From Paragonimus westermani (Eukaryota; Platyhelminthes; Trematoda; Plagiorchiida; Troglotrematidae), in the NCBI GenBank assembly GCA_008508345.1, contig QNGE01000765.1, forward strand, positions 17,894 to 81,893: a stretch of 64,000 nucleotides of DNA, given 5' to 3'. Position 1 is the first letter of the stretch. The number at the start of each line of letters is the position of its first letter. The notes under the pieces are model-generated. The model saw only the letters and a list, made by a program, of their open reading frames with translations. It had not been told where the DNA came from and ran no database searches. The translations under genes and the position numbers were made by a program. Shown in pieces: positions 12,436 to 23,795 of this stretch.

Positions 12436-12559
12436 TCACATTTGATCGCAGCGTTCGCACTCAGATAAACTTTCCAGCCAGCCTCTTTCGAAAAGAAGCA
12501 CTAGACTCAAGTTTAGCTGTCCTTAGAGCTCATCAGTAGTACATATCCTTGCCACGGCC

Positions 12560-12572
12560 GGGATTTGAATTC
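12560..12572 (-). promoter_or_regulatory. Pol III B box of the SINE
   Basis: GAATTCAAATCCC on the minus strand matches the B-box/T-arm pattern (GWTCRAnnC), about 33 bp from the A box. Confidence 0.7.
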
Positions 12573-12604
12573 CGGACATTCCGAACATGAGGCGACCGTG
12601 TTAA

Positions 12605-12615
12605 CCACTGCGCCA
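12605..12615 (-). promoter_or_regulatory. Pol III A box of the SINE
   Basis: TGGCGCAGTGG on the minus strand fits the TRGCnnAGYnG A-box pattern and precedes the B box in transcription order. Confidence 0.7.
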
Positions 12616-12798
12616 TTGACCTCACATTAGGCACGACCGAATGATCAAATCTGAACGCTCAACCACTCTCGCTTGCGAGCAATGGTCAGGTTGCCCGATC
12701 GTCTCGAGAGGAGACACAGTGACCATCCTGTTAACTCCAATCGATAACCCCGCGGTTAGGACTTCCAAGACAGGTCGATATCACTGATCTCATTAAAC

Positions 12799-12920
12799 CT
12801 GATGAGCTCTTAGGAGAGCGAAACTCGGGTCTAGTGCTTCTTTTCGAAATAGGCTGGCTAGAAAGTCTTTCTGAATGCGAACGCTACGATCAAACATGAG
12901 TCGTGTTCAACTTGAAAACA
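12799..12920 (+). mobile_element. SINE tail in inverse orientation, starting at the hammerhead core
   Basis: This plus-strand segment is an inverted copy of the tail at 12536-12436 and begins exactly at CTGATGAG. It keeps the hammerhead core: CUGAUGA (12799-12805), stem II GCTCT/AGAGC (12806-12819), GAA (12820-12822), stem III ACTCGGGT and C17 at 12831. It also keeps TAGTGC (12832-12837), the 3' strand of stem I. The 5' strand is absent: TTAAAC stands where GCACTA is expected. It ends after AACTTGAAAACAAA. No tRNA-like head precedes it. Confidence 0.75.
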
Positions 12921-13355
12921 AAGTTAATTGCTGCCTTCAGAAAAGTTGGCAGTTGACACCGAACAGGACATTGTATCTAATTGCCCCAAAACCTGCTAGA
13001 TTGACTATGGGACCCGCCGAACTCAGACAAATGTGGTTAAGCATGTAGGTGTGGCGATCATGTTTTGCGTTGTTCACCCGCTTTTTAGCTGATCCTTAGC
13101 TAAGCATTAATTGGACAGATTGTTCTTCGACCGGGCTAGTCCGAATGCTCCCGTAAGCAATGCATTGGGCTGACATCTAAAGGTTGCTGTTTGGCCAATC
13201 TGAGAATGCCGACTCTGTCTGATATTGTTAAGAGTTTCGATTCAAACGAATACCGTTGCCACCGCCCTCCCTTAAAAGTCTATTGCCTTCTTTGCATATG
13301 AAATACCTGAGAAATATGAGTGATTCGTTCGAAAATATCCACCGAAGTCGTGGGA
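12921..13355. other. no recognisable gene
   Basis: I see no open frame of note and no repeat known from elsewhere in the window. Confidence 0.5.
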
Positions 13356-13420
13356 ACGACAGAGTAGCATGTAAGACTTGTTTCCTGAGTTTGATCATCC
13401 GGTTAATTAAAACACAAAAG
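13356..13420 (+). repeat. direct repeat, copy 1 (about 65 bp)
   Basis: The segment running from ACGACAGAGTAGCA to TCATCCGGTTAATTA recurs at 13592-13655 with a few substitutions and the same orientation. The two copies start 236 bp apart. Confidence 0.7.
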
Positions 13421-13591
13421 TCACGTTGTTATTAGCGTGTCAGGGTGCGCTTGACGTCACATTTTACCCACTAACCAAAGATTTAGATTGTGGTCAGTAA
13501 GACGATCTAACCACCCAGTTTGCTGTTCAATGCACAACGAACATTTTGGTATGGAAACGCTGGTGAACATGATAAAATTGCAGTCATGAGG

Positions 13592-13655
13592 ACGACGGAG
13601 TAGCAAATAAGACTTGTTTCCTTAGTTTGATCATCCGGTTAATTACAACACAATA
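13592..13655 (+). repeat. direct repeat, copy 2
   Basis: This is the second copy of the 13356-13420 repeat, sharing GACTTGTTTCCT and TTTGATCATCCGGTTAATTA. It ends just before the remains of a Penelope-like element on the opposite strand. Confidence 0.7.
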
Positions 13656-13724
13656 AATATGAAAACAATGACTAGAGTGAGTCAGAAAAACGGTCAACAT
13701 GTTATATATGTTACGCAATCACTG

Positions 13725-14735
13725 TTACAAATCATGGGCGTGATTGATTGTTGACCAAGGGAGGTCAAGTGTCCGCAGGAACTTCTTCTGAGCACAGAGG
13801 TCTGGGTTGTGCAATCGGATGCTACTGGCTTCGGCAACGGTCAACACTCGGAATCTCACCATTTTTGATGAATTCCTTGGCATTCGGTGGACAATCCGAA
13901 AAGCATCGTTCTTACTGACAGAATGATAGGAGTCGGTCAAATGAGCAGCAGTCGTGCTGGGAACCGTTTTAATCATACCACTGTTCAATCACGCAGGATG
14001 ATGTTCACGCACTCTGTCCGACTAATATATGATGCTCGACACGAGGAAACAAAGGAATACACACACTAACTGGTTGTAGAACATAGAAGTTTGTCTTTGA
14101 GTTCTGGCATGATAACGGGTGTTGAACAGAAACTGACGCACACTTGAGCGGTAAGGTGGGTTTTTTCGAATGACCTTGTGAGCTTTCTTGAGAAAGCTTC
14201 GACCATGTAATCTCCCTTGGAGGGAAGACTGATGAAGGCAGGTTTCTTACTAACTGTGGGTGGCTTAATTTTTAACTGTACCGACTGCATTGCCTGCTGA
14301 ATGAAACGCATTGGGTAGCAATTCTGCATAAGCAACTGTTGTAGAAACTCCAGGTCAGCTCGTAAAAGTGTCGGAGGTGCAGATCTTCAACGATCTACCC
14401 ATCATGCATCGTATGAGGTGTTGATTCTAATTTGGCAGACCGAAACTGTCGAAATGAATGTACTGGTTCCTCCAAGTCCGGTTTCTATACACATTTCGTC
14501 GGACTGCACCATTTTCTTTTCTTACTATGCCAGCATCCAAAAAATTTATTTGACCATTCTTGTCTGACTCCTTCGTAAATTTAATAGCGCTACGGACTGA
14601 ATTAATAGCTGCCATAACTCTGTTCATGTTAGCAATCTCGTTGAGGAAGGGAAAAACAACTACATAATAATACCTGTGAAATGTAAATTGCTCATTGACT
14701 GTACGCAATTGGTTAGTCTCCAGTTGGCTCATGAA
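13725..14735 (-). mobile_element. Penelope-like element fragment: RT thumb to GIY-YIG
   Basis: Three minus-strand frames follow one another in PLE order. Frame 14732-14427 covers the end of the RT (NSVRSAIKFTKES, NGQINFLDAGIVRKENGAV, YRNRTWRNQYIHFDSF). Frame 14335-14066 gives the linker (KPAFISLPSKGDYMVEAFSR, STPVIMPELKDKL). A stop is followed by CVYSFVSSCRASYISRTE, the GIY-YIG start, with the motif glycine replaced by Ser. After a further shift, frame 13988-13725 gives TTAAHLTDSYHSVSKNDAFR and LCAQKKFLRTLDLPW, the conserved PLE C-terminus. The YxDD palm is degenerate, so the element is dead, but it has the most complete 3' half of the three PLE copies here. Confidence 0.85.
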
Positions 14736-16188
14736 AATATCAGTGATAACGATGAAACCACACCACGGTCTCCAGAATCATAACAAGAACAGTTAAAAAT
14801 CAAACCCCAACTTGTCCGATTGTAAAGTGCACAATATTTCCAAATTTTCACCGATCATTGGGCCGGTGATACAAGAGCAGGGTGCTAGGACAATCACTGG
14901 ACACTGCCAAATCACTATCTTGCTTCAGATGCACCGACGCTTCGATTTCCTACTAATGCTCACGGGCTTCAGTTATCTTATCTGAAAGAACTGGCTATGA
15001 GGACGGGTTGCTACTTATTTTGGTTGCCTAGTCCTAAATAACCTTTGAAAATGAGTCAGTTTAGATGGTCCCTTATAACTGTGACATTATGTGCAACAAC
15101 ATCGTGTTGCATCCGGCGTTTGTAGCTCCCCGTCAGTGAACGATGAAAATCATTGGGCTTCACAAGAGATTATATCAATTAAAAACACAACTGATATGCA
15201 CTGGGTCAATCAGTTAGATGAAATCAAATTATCCTGCTGGTTGGAGGTCTTGCAAAATATAGGACTTAGTAGTCTCATCTCACTAAATAGCAGCCCAAAC
15301 TACCGAGCAAATGTTACAATTATTGGGGTTACTCGTGAACGTTTTCAGCAACCCTGTAGAATAAATCAGTCTAGCAGTGGTCACTTCAAAACTTCCCTTT
15401 CTCACTGAACGTTGTTCAATATGCTACCATCTTACTCAAATTCCGGCTGCAAAAAGCGCCAGCGCAAATCCTTGTCCTCACAGTGGGAACGCTGTAACTG
15501 GTACAAAAAGTGAACTCGCGCGTTCTGAAGAATGATATATTGGGGATAATGAAAAATTTGATCGGAGAGGGGGAATTATTATCTCACATGAAACTGCATC
15601 CCAAACTTCTGACTCTTACTAGTTGAATGCATTCCTAATCGTTCTACTCACATGTTTTAATAATAAAGTGACCTCCAACTGGAAGGTCAGCCGGGATGCA
15701 GTTTGCCATTTTCAATGAACTTGACCGTTCTCGTCAGAATTCACCAAGCAGGAGGTGCACTACCATTCTAACCTTATGCAATAGTTCATTAGACGGTACG
15801 CGAATAAAAAATCTCCAAACACTGGCGAAGATTGCAAAGGTCGTGTTAGATACGGTCATATAAATTGAGATGCCGCTTTTTTAGATCCCACTATCAGAGA
15901 TTTCACGAAGATGTGAAGTTTCTAAACATTCTCAGATGTTCAGATTTTAGTTTTCTCCGCCGTCATCTCAAGCCAACCAAACAATGTCACCGTGCACACT
16001 CATCTCATGTGTTTGGGTTCAATTTGATCCCACCGATGCTTCTGTAAGCCATTTCTTCGGAGCTACTAGGACAACAGCGAGCTAGAAGGTTTTGATTCTA
16101 GTTGTGGGCTTACCATGTATGATTTAATGGCGCACTTCTTGACATTTTTTCAAAAGATAGATAATGTCTATGCGTAGCAAACAGATGC
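14736..16188. other. no recognisable gene; one orphan open frame
   Basis: A plus-strand frame at 15091-15408 (105 codons, starting MQQHRVASG) has no domain I recognise and no signal peptide. A shorter frame at 15865-16047 is likewise anonymous. I see no repeats. Confidence 0.4.
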
Positions 16189-16661
16189 ATTGCTAAAAGC
16201 ATAGGGGAGTTATCGTGACCTCTGTCATCACTGCAGCTCGAGAAAAAAACATTAGGAAAGAACGGGCGAAGTTTTACCCTGATCGGGTGAGTATAGATCA
16301 CGATTTCACCCTTCATCAAATTCTTGAGCAACATCACGTGTGTAAACCATATGTCTGGAACAAGTTGATGAACATAATGTCGGCGCTTTATTCCCATATT
16401 TCAGCTCAGGTTAGGGTTTACGGTNATTGCTAAAAGCATAGGGGAGTTATCGTGACCTCTGTCATCACTGCAGCTCGAGAAAAAAACATTAGGAAAGAAC
16501 GGGCGAAGTTTTACCCTGATCGGGTGAGTATAGATCACGATTTCACCCTTCATCAAATTCTTGAGCAACATCACGTGTGTAAACCATATGTCTGGAACAA
16601 GTTGATGAACATAATGTCGGCGCTTTATTCCCATATTTCAGCTCAGGTTAGGGTTTACGGT
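16189..16661 (+). repeat. exact 236-bp tandem duplication around a single N (probable assembly artefact)
   Basis: Positions 16189-16424 and 16426-16661 appear identical base for base and are separated by one undetermined base at 16425. Perfect identity beside an N, in a region where all other repeats are diverged, points to two overlapping contig ends joined without merging. The duplicated part belongs to the RTE fragment described next. Confidence 0.9.
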
Positions 16662-17520
16662 GAACTGTCTGCTAGTTTCAGCAACAGGAACAGTGTACGT
16701 CAAGGCTGTCCACTTTCACCATTTTTGTTCACTTTTTTGACAGACAATTAGCGGAGGCTGTTTGTGGCACCCACAATATGATGCTGTTGATATCCTGCCT
16801 GGTTGAAAACCGACTGACCTTGACTGTGCTGATGATAATATGTGACTGTTTGACAACTTTCAAACAACGATAAGTGCTATTCCGTACTGCGCATTGTATT
16901 TCAGAATGCGATTTGCGGTCTAAAATTGCAAAATGCTTCTGCAAGAGTGCCATGGATGCCTAGGTGTAATGATAAATAATGAAGCTACGGAGGCTGCTGA
17001 CTGATTTTTATTTGTGGAAAGTTGCATCAGCGGCGGCGGCGGCTGCGGAGGTGTAGAGAATGAAAAAGAGGCGTGTATCTCTAAGTCTAGAGCAGTGTTT
17101 GCTAATCTAGTACACCCACAGCGATAGAAAGAGAATTCTCTGGGGCCTAATTGGAGCGTACATGAAGCGACAGTGAGGACTGTATTATTTGACGACTGCG
17201 AAACATAGGGGCTCAGTGTAGAAAATGTGAACCGTCTTCAGACATTTGACCACCGATATCTGCGTCCGGTCGCTCGCATTCGGTAGCAGTGGGAATTAAG
17301 CAACGAAGAGGTTAGGAGGTGTGTATCTGGCGGCGACTGTCAGTCGAGTCCTTCTGTTCAATCCTAAAGTTGACATAGGCTTAGATCTCGCGACTCACAG
17401 CGTCGGTGGCTGGAGACGTAACATGAGGTTGTTGCTAATCGGGCCTGGCGACGTGACTGTTGATGTGGTTTGGGCGAGTTATGTGTGGGGTAGATGTACT
17501 TAATGACTTGAGTTAGTAGA
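16192..17520 (+). mobile_element. RTE-like LINE fragment, RT core to 3' end, heavily decayed
   Basis: The plus-strand frame ending near 16751 gives DRVSIDHDFTLHQILEQHHV, then SAQVRVYGELSASFSNRNS and VRQGCPLSPFLFTFL. This is the reverse-transcriptase block that precedes the YADD box in RTE-type LINEs. The palm box follows in another frame as RLTDLDCADDN, so YADD has become CADD. After deletions, ENVNRLQTFDHRYLRPVARI and NEEVRRC (about 17225-17325) match the conserved RTE C-terminus. SRDSQRRWLET and ANRAWRR near 17385-17460 are the final block. Several stops and frameshifts make it non-functional. A short CGG-rich run at 17029-17043 lies inside. Confidence 0.85.
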
Positions 17521-17990
17521 GGCGGATGAAAGACGTTTTGTTGCATACGGTTTCCTTTCACTTGTAGATCGGTTGTGTTTACAAGTTGCAGTTGCCTTGA
17601 TGGTATATGTTTGAATATGGACGTAGTTAGCCTTGGTAGCTGATTTCCCCTTGTTTCTCCCGTTTTTCTTATCTCTGTCTGTACAGGATTTCTTTCTTCT
17701 TGGGTGTATGACAGTTGAACACCATTAGGAACCACTGAGCTAATGCTGTCTATAATGGTGATGATGATGATAAGTGGTTGCATTAAACCTAGTGGCATCT
17801 AAATGTGTCATTGTCCTCTTATCGTTTGTCCACCAAGTAGGAATGCGAACGCACTGCCAAGGGTGGCTGGGAAATGACAGTCTCACTGGTTGAACAAAGC
17901 CGTCTGAGGGAGTATTTTATTGCCGGACAATTTTTGTTACACTTCTATCAGAGTTCACAACAACATGCAGTTTTTATCATGGATAAGTAA
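17521..17990. other. no recognisable gene
   Basis: The minus-strand frame 17798-17364 is antisense to the LINE tail and unlikely to be real. Nothing else is visible. Confidence 0.5.
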
Positions 17991-18257
17991 ATGAAACAAC
18001 ACGGATGTTCACAGTCACTTTCCCAATCAGGTGGTCTGTGTCAATTTACCCATCATTTAAGGCAATGTAATAAGTTTCCCTCTACTTCGCGACATCCGTT
18101 CTTACATTATGTGCGTCAAGGCAATCAGTATGGCCGGACTTCGAATATTAATCAGCAGAGTGGCTTCTCTCCCATACAAACCCTGTTGTACACGTGGAAG
18201 ATTGAAGCTGCGATAATCGGTCATCTGCATGCGGTTCTACATGCACATAACAACTGA
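17991..18257 (+). pseudogene. possible BEL/Pao-type Gag zinc-finger remnant
   Basis: The 88-residue frame contains LCQFTHHLRQCNKF followed by HPFLHYVRQGNQYG. This order, Cys, His-x4-Cys-x2-Phe and then about 15 residues later (F/Y)VRQ, resembles the Gag finger region of BEL/Pao LTR retrotransposons. The first cysteine of the finger and the downstream second finger are not evident, and no pol sequence adjoins it. The resemblance is short, so this remains a suggestion. Confidence 0.3.
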
Positions 18258-20820
18258 TTATCAAACTCTGCTTCCCGTCTGTTTAGATGTGAGCATCACT
18301 CACGGTACAACTTAGTGTGTACCTTCGATCATTCCATTTGCTTTGTTGTCCATTTTAGGCACATGTTCAGGACTGACGAGAGTGTATGAAAGGAATTTAT
18401 TCCTTAATTTATCTCCTGTCTGTTCTATTCAGATCATACTTAAGTAATTATTAAATTGTATTCTGGCTTCAGCTTCACTTCCTTCGCAGATTTGGTGATT
18501 ATTGCAAACATACGTGAGGCCACCCAGATTAGTATCAAGAAAAACAGTACTGCGTTTTGCAGCGGTTGGCGGTATGTGACTATTTACCGTTCCAATTTGA
18601 GCCTCGATATACAAAGGTGATTGTCTCTGACTGTGTTCCTCAAGAAACGCAAACCAGTAAGTTTTGATTGAGGATTAATGTTTTCAGTTCACTTACGGTA
18701 AGTCACTAGTTGCTTATCCTACATTTCTTGTCTGTTCTGTATCCTGGTGAAATTTGCTATGATTTTTAATTACACCGGCGTACATGGTGCAAAAGTGGAT
18801 GCATTGACATAACAAAATTTGTCATGCTTTTTGTGCTGTGTTATTTCTCAGTCAGACCAATGTCGACATTCTTCGCAGCTGCCTTTCTTCCAGACTATGT
18901 ATCTCACTTTAAGGATGATCCCTTTGTTGCTCAATCCTGGTACCGTGATAACTAAGAACTTGCAAATGACTGTCTCTGAACACGCAACATGTGTTCGGAC
19001 GTTAGCACAGCAAAATCTGTGTAGCGCGATGATCTTCTGTGATGTTGGATACATAGTGTGGTAAGCGGCTGTCGGGGCATAATGGTGCTGCATAATTTCA
19101 ATTTACTGTACAGTGGACACTACACACTCCTGGCTGTGAGGTCACGTCTATTTGTTCGACCAGTTCTTTCACCTAGTTCAGGATAGGCTCATTTATCTCG
19201 GTTAGCAATTGTCGTTCAGTCGAGTATATACAAGATCCTCCATAGCCGCGCCCACCTTCATACATTTCACTGGATATGGCTGACTTTGATACCAGTTGTT
19301 CTGAAAAAGTACTGGAGTTTGAAATATTCTATACGAGACCACAAAGATGCTACACTGTCTGATCACAAGTTGGAAATAACAAGACAAAGCTAAAGATGTT
19401 GGCGATGGTCATCCTGATTTTGGAAAAGACAGGGCAGAGCAGACACTTTTAGAAGTGTATCAAGTTAAAATGCCATATCGCTAGTCTGTCGGAAGTTCGT
19501 TCTGAACTTTTTTTCTGTTGACCTGGAAGCTCTTGATTGGTTAATTATTTTAATTCTGTCAGTTTCAAATGCGCTTGGCTCGATCACACAACCTACATGT
19601 TGGAATTCGCGTACACGAACCTGACATGAATCGTCCAAAATTTGTTTGACCTGCCTAATTACTAACTAGCAAGTAGTAGACGATGTAAGTTAAACACCAT
19701 CAACAGTAAATCACAGCCGTCATTACCAGAATACAATACAAGTTTAATGGTTGTTGTGATTTTAAATGGGGGAGAAATACTGGTAGTAAATCATCATCTG
19801 AAGATAAAAAGACAGTTCGTGACAATCGGTAGTCCAGGTACTACTCACGAATTACATTAACGTTAATTTGGTTGTGTTTTATACAAAGCCACTGGCACAA
19901 TGTTCAACATAGTTACTTCATGATCATGTGACCGGAATTCAACTTCTGACTCAATTCTTGCTCTTTTCAAAAATATACGCTAACGGCAAGATTTAGTAAG
20001 TGTGCAACTCGAGTGCAGTGCTTATCCTGAAGTGACCGACTGGAATATTTAGGTGCATGTGACAACAGAGATTGGCTGCCTAATTACTCTTCGTCCAATT
20101 TTCACCCCCAAACAAATTTTAACGGGGACTTTTGGCTTCTCGCTCTCCATGCTATCATATAGGATTGAATACAACGATATCAACTGAGTCACCAAAATAT
20201 CCGCCAATGACTAATCGTCTGGTAGGAGAGTAATATTGTGGACTTGTCTTTTATTTGAATGCATCAATGCTCAACGTCCGGTTGTTTGGTTCTCTAGCTT
20301 CAGTACGAAACTGTCAGGAAGCTTACAGCAGGCCGGACCACCAGAAGTTACCTCGTGGATTCGTTGGCTGACTGAAATTCGAATAGTGGAGATGACATTT
20401 TTGGTAACAGCTCCACCAACCCACTTCTAGGCGTCTCTGAAACTAGTTAGGAACGTATCACGTGAACGAGCACATCCAAGTTGTTTTTATTTTCTGGTGT
20501 GTTACTGTATAAACAGGAATTGTACCTTGAAGAAACAAGAGTGTTCGACAAGACCATGCATTTTCCCCAAGAAACCCCCAAAATAAAGGCTCTTTAGGAC
20601 AGATCGCGAACGGGTCTCAAGCGTTTCGTAAGCTATTTAATTGTCTCACGTTTGCTTGAAGATCGGGCGGATACGGAATATTTTGAATCGGAAACCAAGG
20701 TTCATAACTTTTGCATAAACCTTACACGGAAGCTTAAATACCAGTGGCTTCTAAGGTCTTGAATCTTTTTCCTCAGATTACATTACTGGGACTTACTAAC
20801 TGTAGTTCTGTTTTTATCTT
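18258..20820. other. no recognisable gene; flank of the gypsy element
   Basis: Only short frames without domains are present. Near 20590 on the minus strand a G-run (TTTTGGGGG) might be a decayed polypurine tract of the gypsy element that ends around 20821. I cannot identify an LTR there. Confidence 0.4.
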
Positions 20821-22057
20821 CTAATCGATATCTACAGTGTTGCACGCGTATCCATCATGTTCATCACATCCACCACACCTTAAATGAGGGTGCGGATATC
20901 TGTAATCCGATAATGGTCTGGATTCTAAACATTCAGATCTTCTAAATTTCGGTTTTTCAAGTGTTTCACTTAATTCAAGAATAGCTCGTGGTTCAGTTAT
21001 GTAGTTCCCTCTATGTGCAATAGGATTACCTACAAATGACTTATTAGAATTCGGAGCACCAGGGTTTATTTCAACAGACTGACTTCTAGAATTGAACTCA
21101 ACCTGGCCAGCATGTCTTCGATGGCAAGAAAAAGTTTCAAAGTCAAGAATAATAACAATGCTATTCCCGTGAGATGAAAGAACTAGTCCATTAGCAGGAC
21201 GTATATCGTTACCTTTGAAAAATGTAACATCAGCTGTTTTGGTACAGTCAAGACTTGTACGCAGAGAACGAGATCTGAATAGGATTGTGAGACTCTTTCC
21301 AGTTACCGAATGTGATGTGTTTCTGTATCGCATGAGAAAATTATCGACTCCTTGACCAAGTTCCAAAAATGAGATTAGTGTTAAAGAAACAATAGAAGAC
21401 TTTAGCGTCCGTGGAAAATTTTCTGCTGGTCCACTGGACTACGGATGTCGCGAAGCAGTAATCAAATGTCGACATCCAAGTCCTTTAATCCATTCATCCA
21501 AAGACTCCGCAGTGAAATGGATATCGTTGTCGGTGACCAAAGTACCGGTGACACCTTTGCGACGGAACATTTTCCGCAAAGCATGTTGTGTAAAGTCTGC
21601 ACTCGATGATATCGTGAGATAAACTCCAGACCGTCTGGAGTAAGCAGCAATAATCAATGGGGCATAGTAATTCCCCAGGAAAGAACCACAGTAGTTAACA
21701 AGAACTCTCTGGTATGTTTCAAACGTAAAGGGCCACGGGAGCCATCAGGATCAATTCGTATGAATTTTGCACACACATTTGATAGCATTTTTGGCAGAGT
21801 TTAATGTCTGCTTCTAAATCCGGCCACCAACAAGATAAGCGTGCAAGCGATTTCATCTTATCAACCCCTGAATGCCCGGAATGCAAGTCCGTCAGAACTT
21901 CCGGTCTTAGGCCAGCAAAACACAATAATTCATCCGGAGCAATAGACAAACTTTCACGGCAACAGTGAAATTCAGGAAATTTAAGCTTCTCGTGTTGCTT
22001 ACAGCCAAGTTTTAAGGCAGAGATGACAGGACTGAAGAATTTACGAGTGTCACACAC
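20821..22057 (-). pseudogene. integrase of the gypsy element
   Basis: Frame 22057-21719 holds the zinc-binding HHCC domain (LTDLHSGHSGVDKMKSLAR, CWWPDLEADIKLCQKC). The core lies in one frame from 21657 to 20821, broken only by a TAG just after RHP at 21439. It gives YYAPLIIAAYSRRSGVYL, LVTDNDIHFTAESLDEWI and SSGPAENFPRTLKSSI. Of the D,D-35-E residues, the first Asp has become Ala (IAAYS for the usual IDAYS), while the Asp of VTDN and the Glu of AENF remain. LGQGVDNFLMRYRNTSHSV follows. The rest of the frame to 20821 is the C-terminal region without a motif I can name. Two inactivating changes are therefore visible. Confidence 0.9.
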
Positions 22058-22309
22058 AAACGCATCCCTGTTTGCTGGCAGTGGTTGGATTAGTAAACAG
22101 TCAACGTCATTAGAGCACGTGTCCGGTGACGGAATTCTGGATATGAAATCAACGTGTGAAATTGTTTTTGCACTACGATGGACAATTGTGTAATTGTAGG
22201 AGCTAAGGGCAATGCTTCAGCGTTGCATCATGGCATCATATGACGTTGCCAGTGATTTGCTAGGATGATACAGGAATTTTAAGGCTCCGTGATCTGTTGC
22301 AGTAGTGAA

Positions 22310-22500
22310 TGGCGGACTAAAAACATACTTATGCCGTCTTTTAAGAGCCCACTATACTCCTAGGGCTTCGTGTTGGGTCTGAGAATACCCACGTTCGGCT
22401 TTGGACAGACGACTTGAAATGTATACGATGGGTCTATCACACTGTTCAAGAACCGCACCTGTTAAAGTGGGAGAAGCATCCATAATTACAGTTGAACAAT
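22310..22500 (-). pseudogene. RNase H of the gypsy element
   Basis: The minus-strand text TVIMDASPTLTGAVLEQ, RPIVYISSRLSKAERGYSQT and QHEALGV then WALKRRHKYVF is the RNase H domain that follows RT in Ty3/gypsy elements. The first Asp (MDAS) and the Glu (QHEAL) of the active site are visible. An in-frame TAG splits GV and WAL. Confidence 0.8.
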
Positions 22501-22518
22501 CCTTATCAGAGAACGGTT

Positions 22519-23340
22519 TCAAAACAGCAGTAGTTTGAAGATGACGGAGTAAAGTACCGAATGTTTTCTGGTTGCTAGTGGACCAGAAAAATTGTTGATT
22601 GGTAACATATCAAACAAAGAAGTGGTACATTGAGCGAGGTTCAGAATAAAACGTCGGTGGTAGTTGAGTGCACCCAAAACAGAACGAAGCTCATGAAGAT
22701 TAGTCGGTGACGGTGCATTCACTGATCAGGCTAGGCGGTGCGAATCTGGTTTGAAGCCACAACTGTCAACAAAGTAATCAAGACATGAGAAAGAAGAAAC
22801 TGAAAAGTTACACTTTTTTGGGTTAATGGCCACAATGGAGTCAAAAAATCGTCTCAACAGGGAAAGAAGACGACACTCGGGGGTATGCTCATCAGGAACA
22901 ATAAAATTTTCTTGATAGGCTTCTGTACCGTCTAAGTCCTTAGTATTTGTATTCATGACATCCTGGAATACAGCTGGCGAAACGTTTAAACCAGAAGGAA
23001 GAAAATTGTATCGATACAGACTGAAAGGTGTGGTAATCACAATCGAATAGTTTAATACTTTATCAAGTGGTATTTGTAGGTATGCATCCTTTAAAGCGAT
23101 TTTTTGAAAAGAACTCAGAACCTGACAGACGATAAAGTACATCCTCAGGTTCTTCTGTTGTACAGGTACATGGTAGTAGGCATGTATCTAACGTAAACCT
23201 ATAGTCACCACAAATTCTCGGTTTAATCCCATCAGCTTTTAATGGTGCACTATTGGAGTCGCCCAGTTTGACGAGACAACAGGTGTTATTACTCCTTTGT
23301 GACACGTGGATTGCAAGTCTTTGCGCACAGATGCTCACAA
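22519..23340 (-). pseudogene. reverse transcriptase of the gypsy element, active-site mutant
   Basis: Early RT text (GDSNSAPLKADGIKPRICGD, EDVLYRLSGSEFFSK) lies in the frame 23338-23063. The frame 23142-22519 continues with ALKDAYLQIPLDKVLNYSIV, PFSLYRYNFLPSGLNVSPAV and FQDVMN, the conserved fingers and palm blocks. Where the YxDD catalytic box should be, the sequence is YQENF, so both aspartates are gone. It continues with RRFFDSIVAINPKKCNFSV and LRSVLGALNYHRRFI. One in-frame stop (TGA at 22728-22726) interrupts the connection to the thumb. The enzyme would have copied element RNA into cDNA. Confidence 0.9.
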
Positions 23341-23439
23341 ACCAAATGGAATGATTCGTCTTTTAAGAAAGACTGGGTGTTCAGGAGCTTCAAGTCTCAC
23401 CTCTGGTGTTCGCATTCCCCCTGTGGCCTTAGAGCAATC

Positions 23440-23765
23440 CATTGCAAGTTATGTAGTCTCAACGTCACCTACTGATGTCAGTAAAGGAATGTCAGAATGT
23501 AGCTGTCGTAAAACTTCAAGTCCGAGAATAGAAGGACCTGGAGTTGAAACTAAAAATTGAAAATCAGTAGGGCTAGCATTGGACAACTTTACCGTCACGG
23601 TGCAGCAGCCTACAAGAGTCAGTGAATGACCAGTAATATCACAAATGTTAACTTGTGTGGGCTGCAGAACAGCATCAAGATAAGATACAGCTAGGCCTGA
23701 GTGCGAGATTATCGACTCAACACTACGGGCGTCAACAGTAAAATCATGACTCTTGTCAGAAACAG
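23440..23765 (-). pseudogene. retropepsin-like aspartic protease remnant
   Basis: On the minus strand the frame reads FTVDARSVESIISHSG and, after a middle part containing TGHSLTLVGCCTVTVKLS, ends STPGPSILGLEVL. The last block matches the ILGxDxL end of retropepsins. The catalytic D-T/S-G triad appears as D-A-R, so the active site is lost. The domain sits in the expected place between Gag and RT. Confidence 0.65.
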
Positions 23766-23795
23766 ACTAACGTTTGCAAAACATGTTTTGGAGCA

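Larger units (their letters stand above)
12436..12725 (-). mobile_element. tRNA-derived SINE, nearly full length, with decayed hammerhead
   Basis: On the minus strand the element has an A box (TGGCGCAGTGG, 12615-12605) and a B box (GAATTCAAATCCC, 12572-12560), spaced as in a tRNA. The hammerhead region follows (12542-12494), and then a conserved tail (AGGCTGGCTGGAAAG) ends near TGTGAAAATAAA. Pol III type 2 promoters of this kind drive SINE transcription. RTE-like LINEs nearby are possible sources of the retrotransposition machinery, which is an inference. The ribozyme keeps CUGAUGA and stem I (GTACTA with TAGTGC, one G-U pair). The GAAA box has become TAAA and stem II carries a mismatch, so this copy should be inactive. 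Confidence 0.8.

Noticed and set aside
17029..17043. CGG trinucleotide run as a regulatory repeat
   Set aside because: It is only about four units and lies in a dead LINE.
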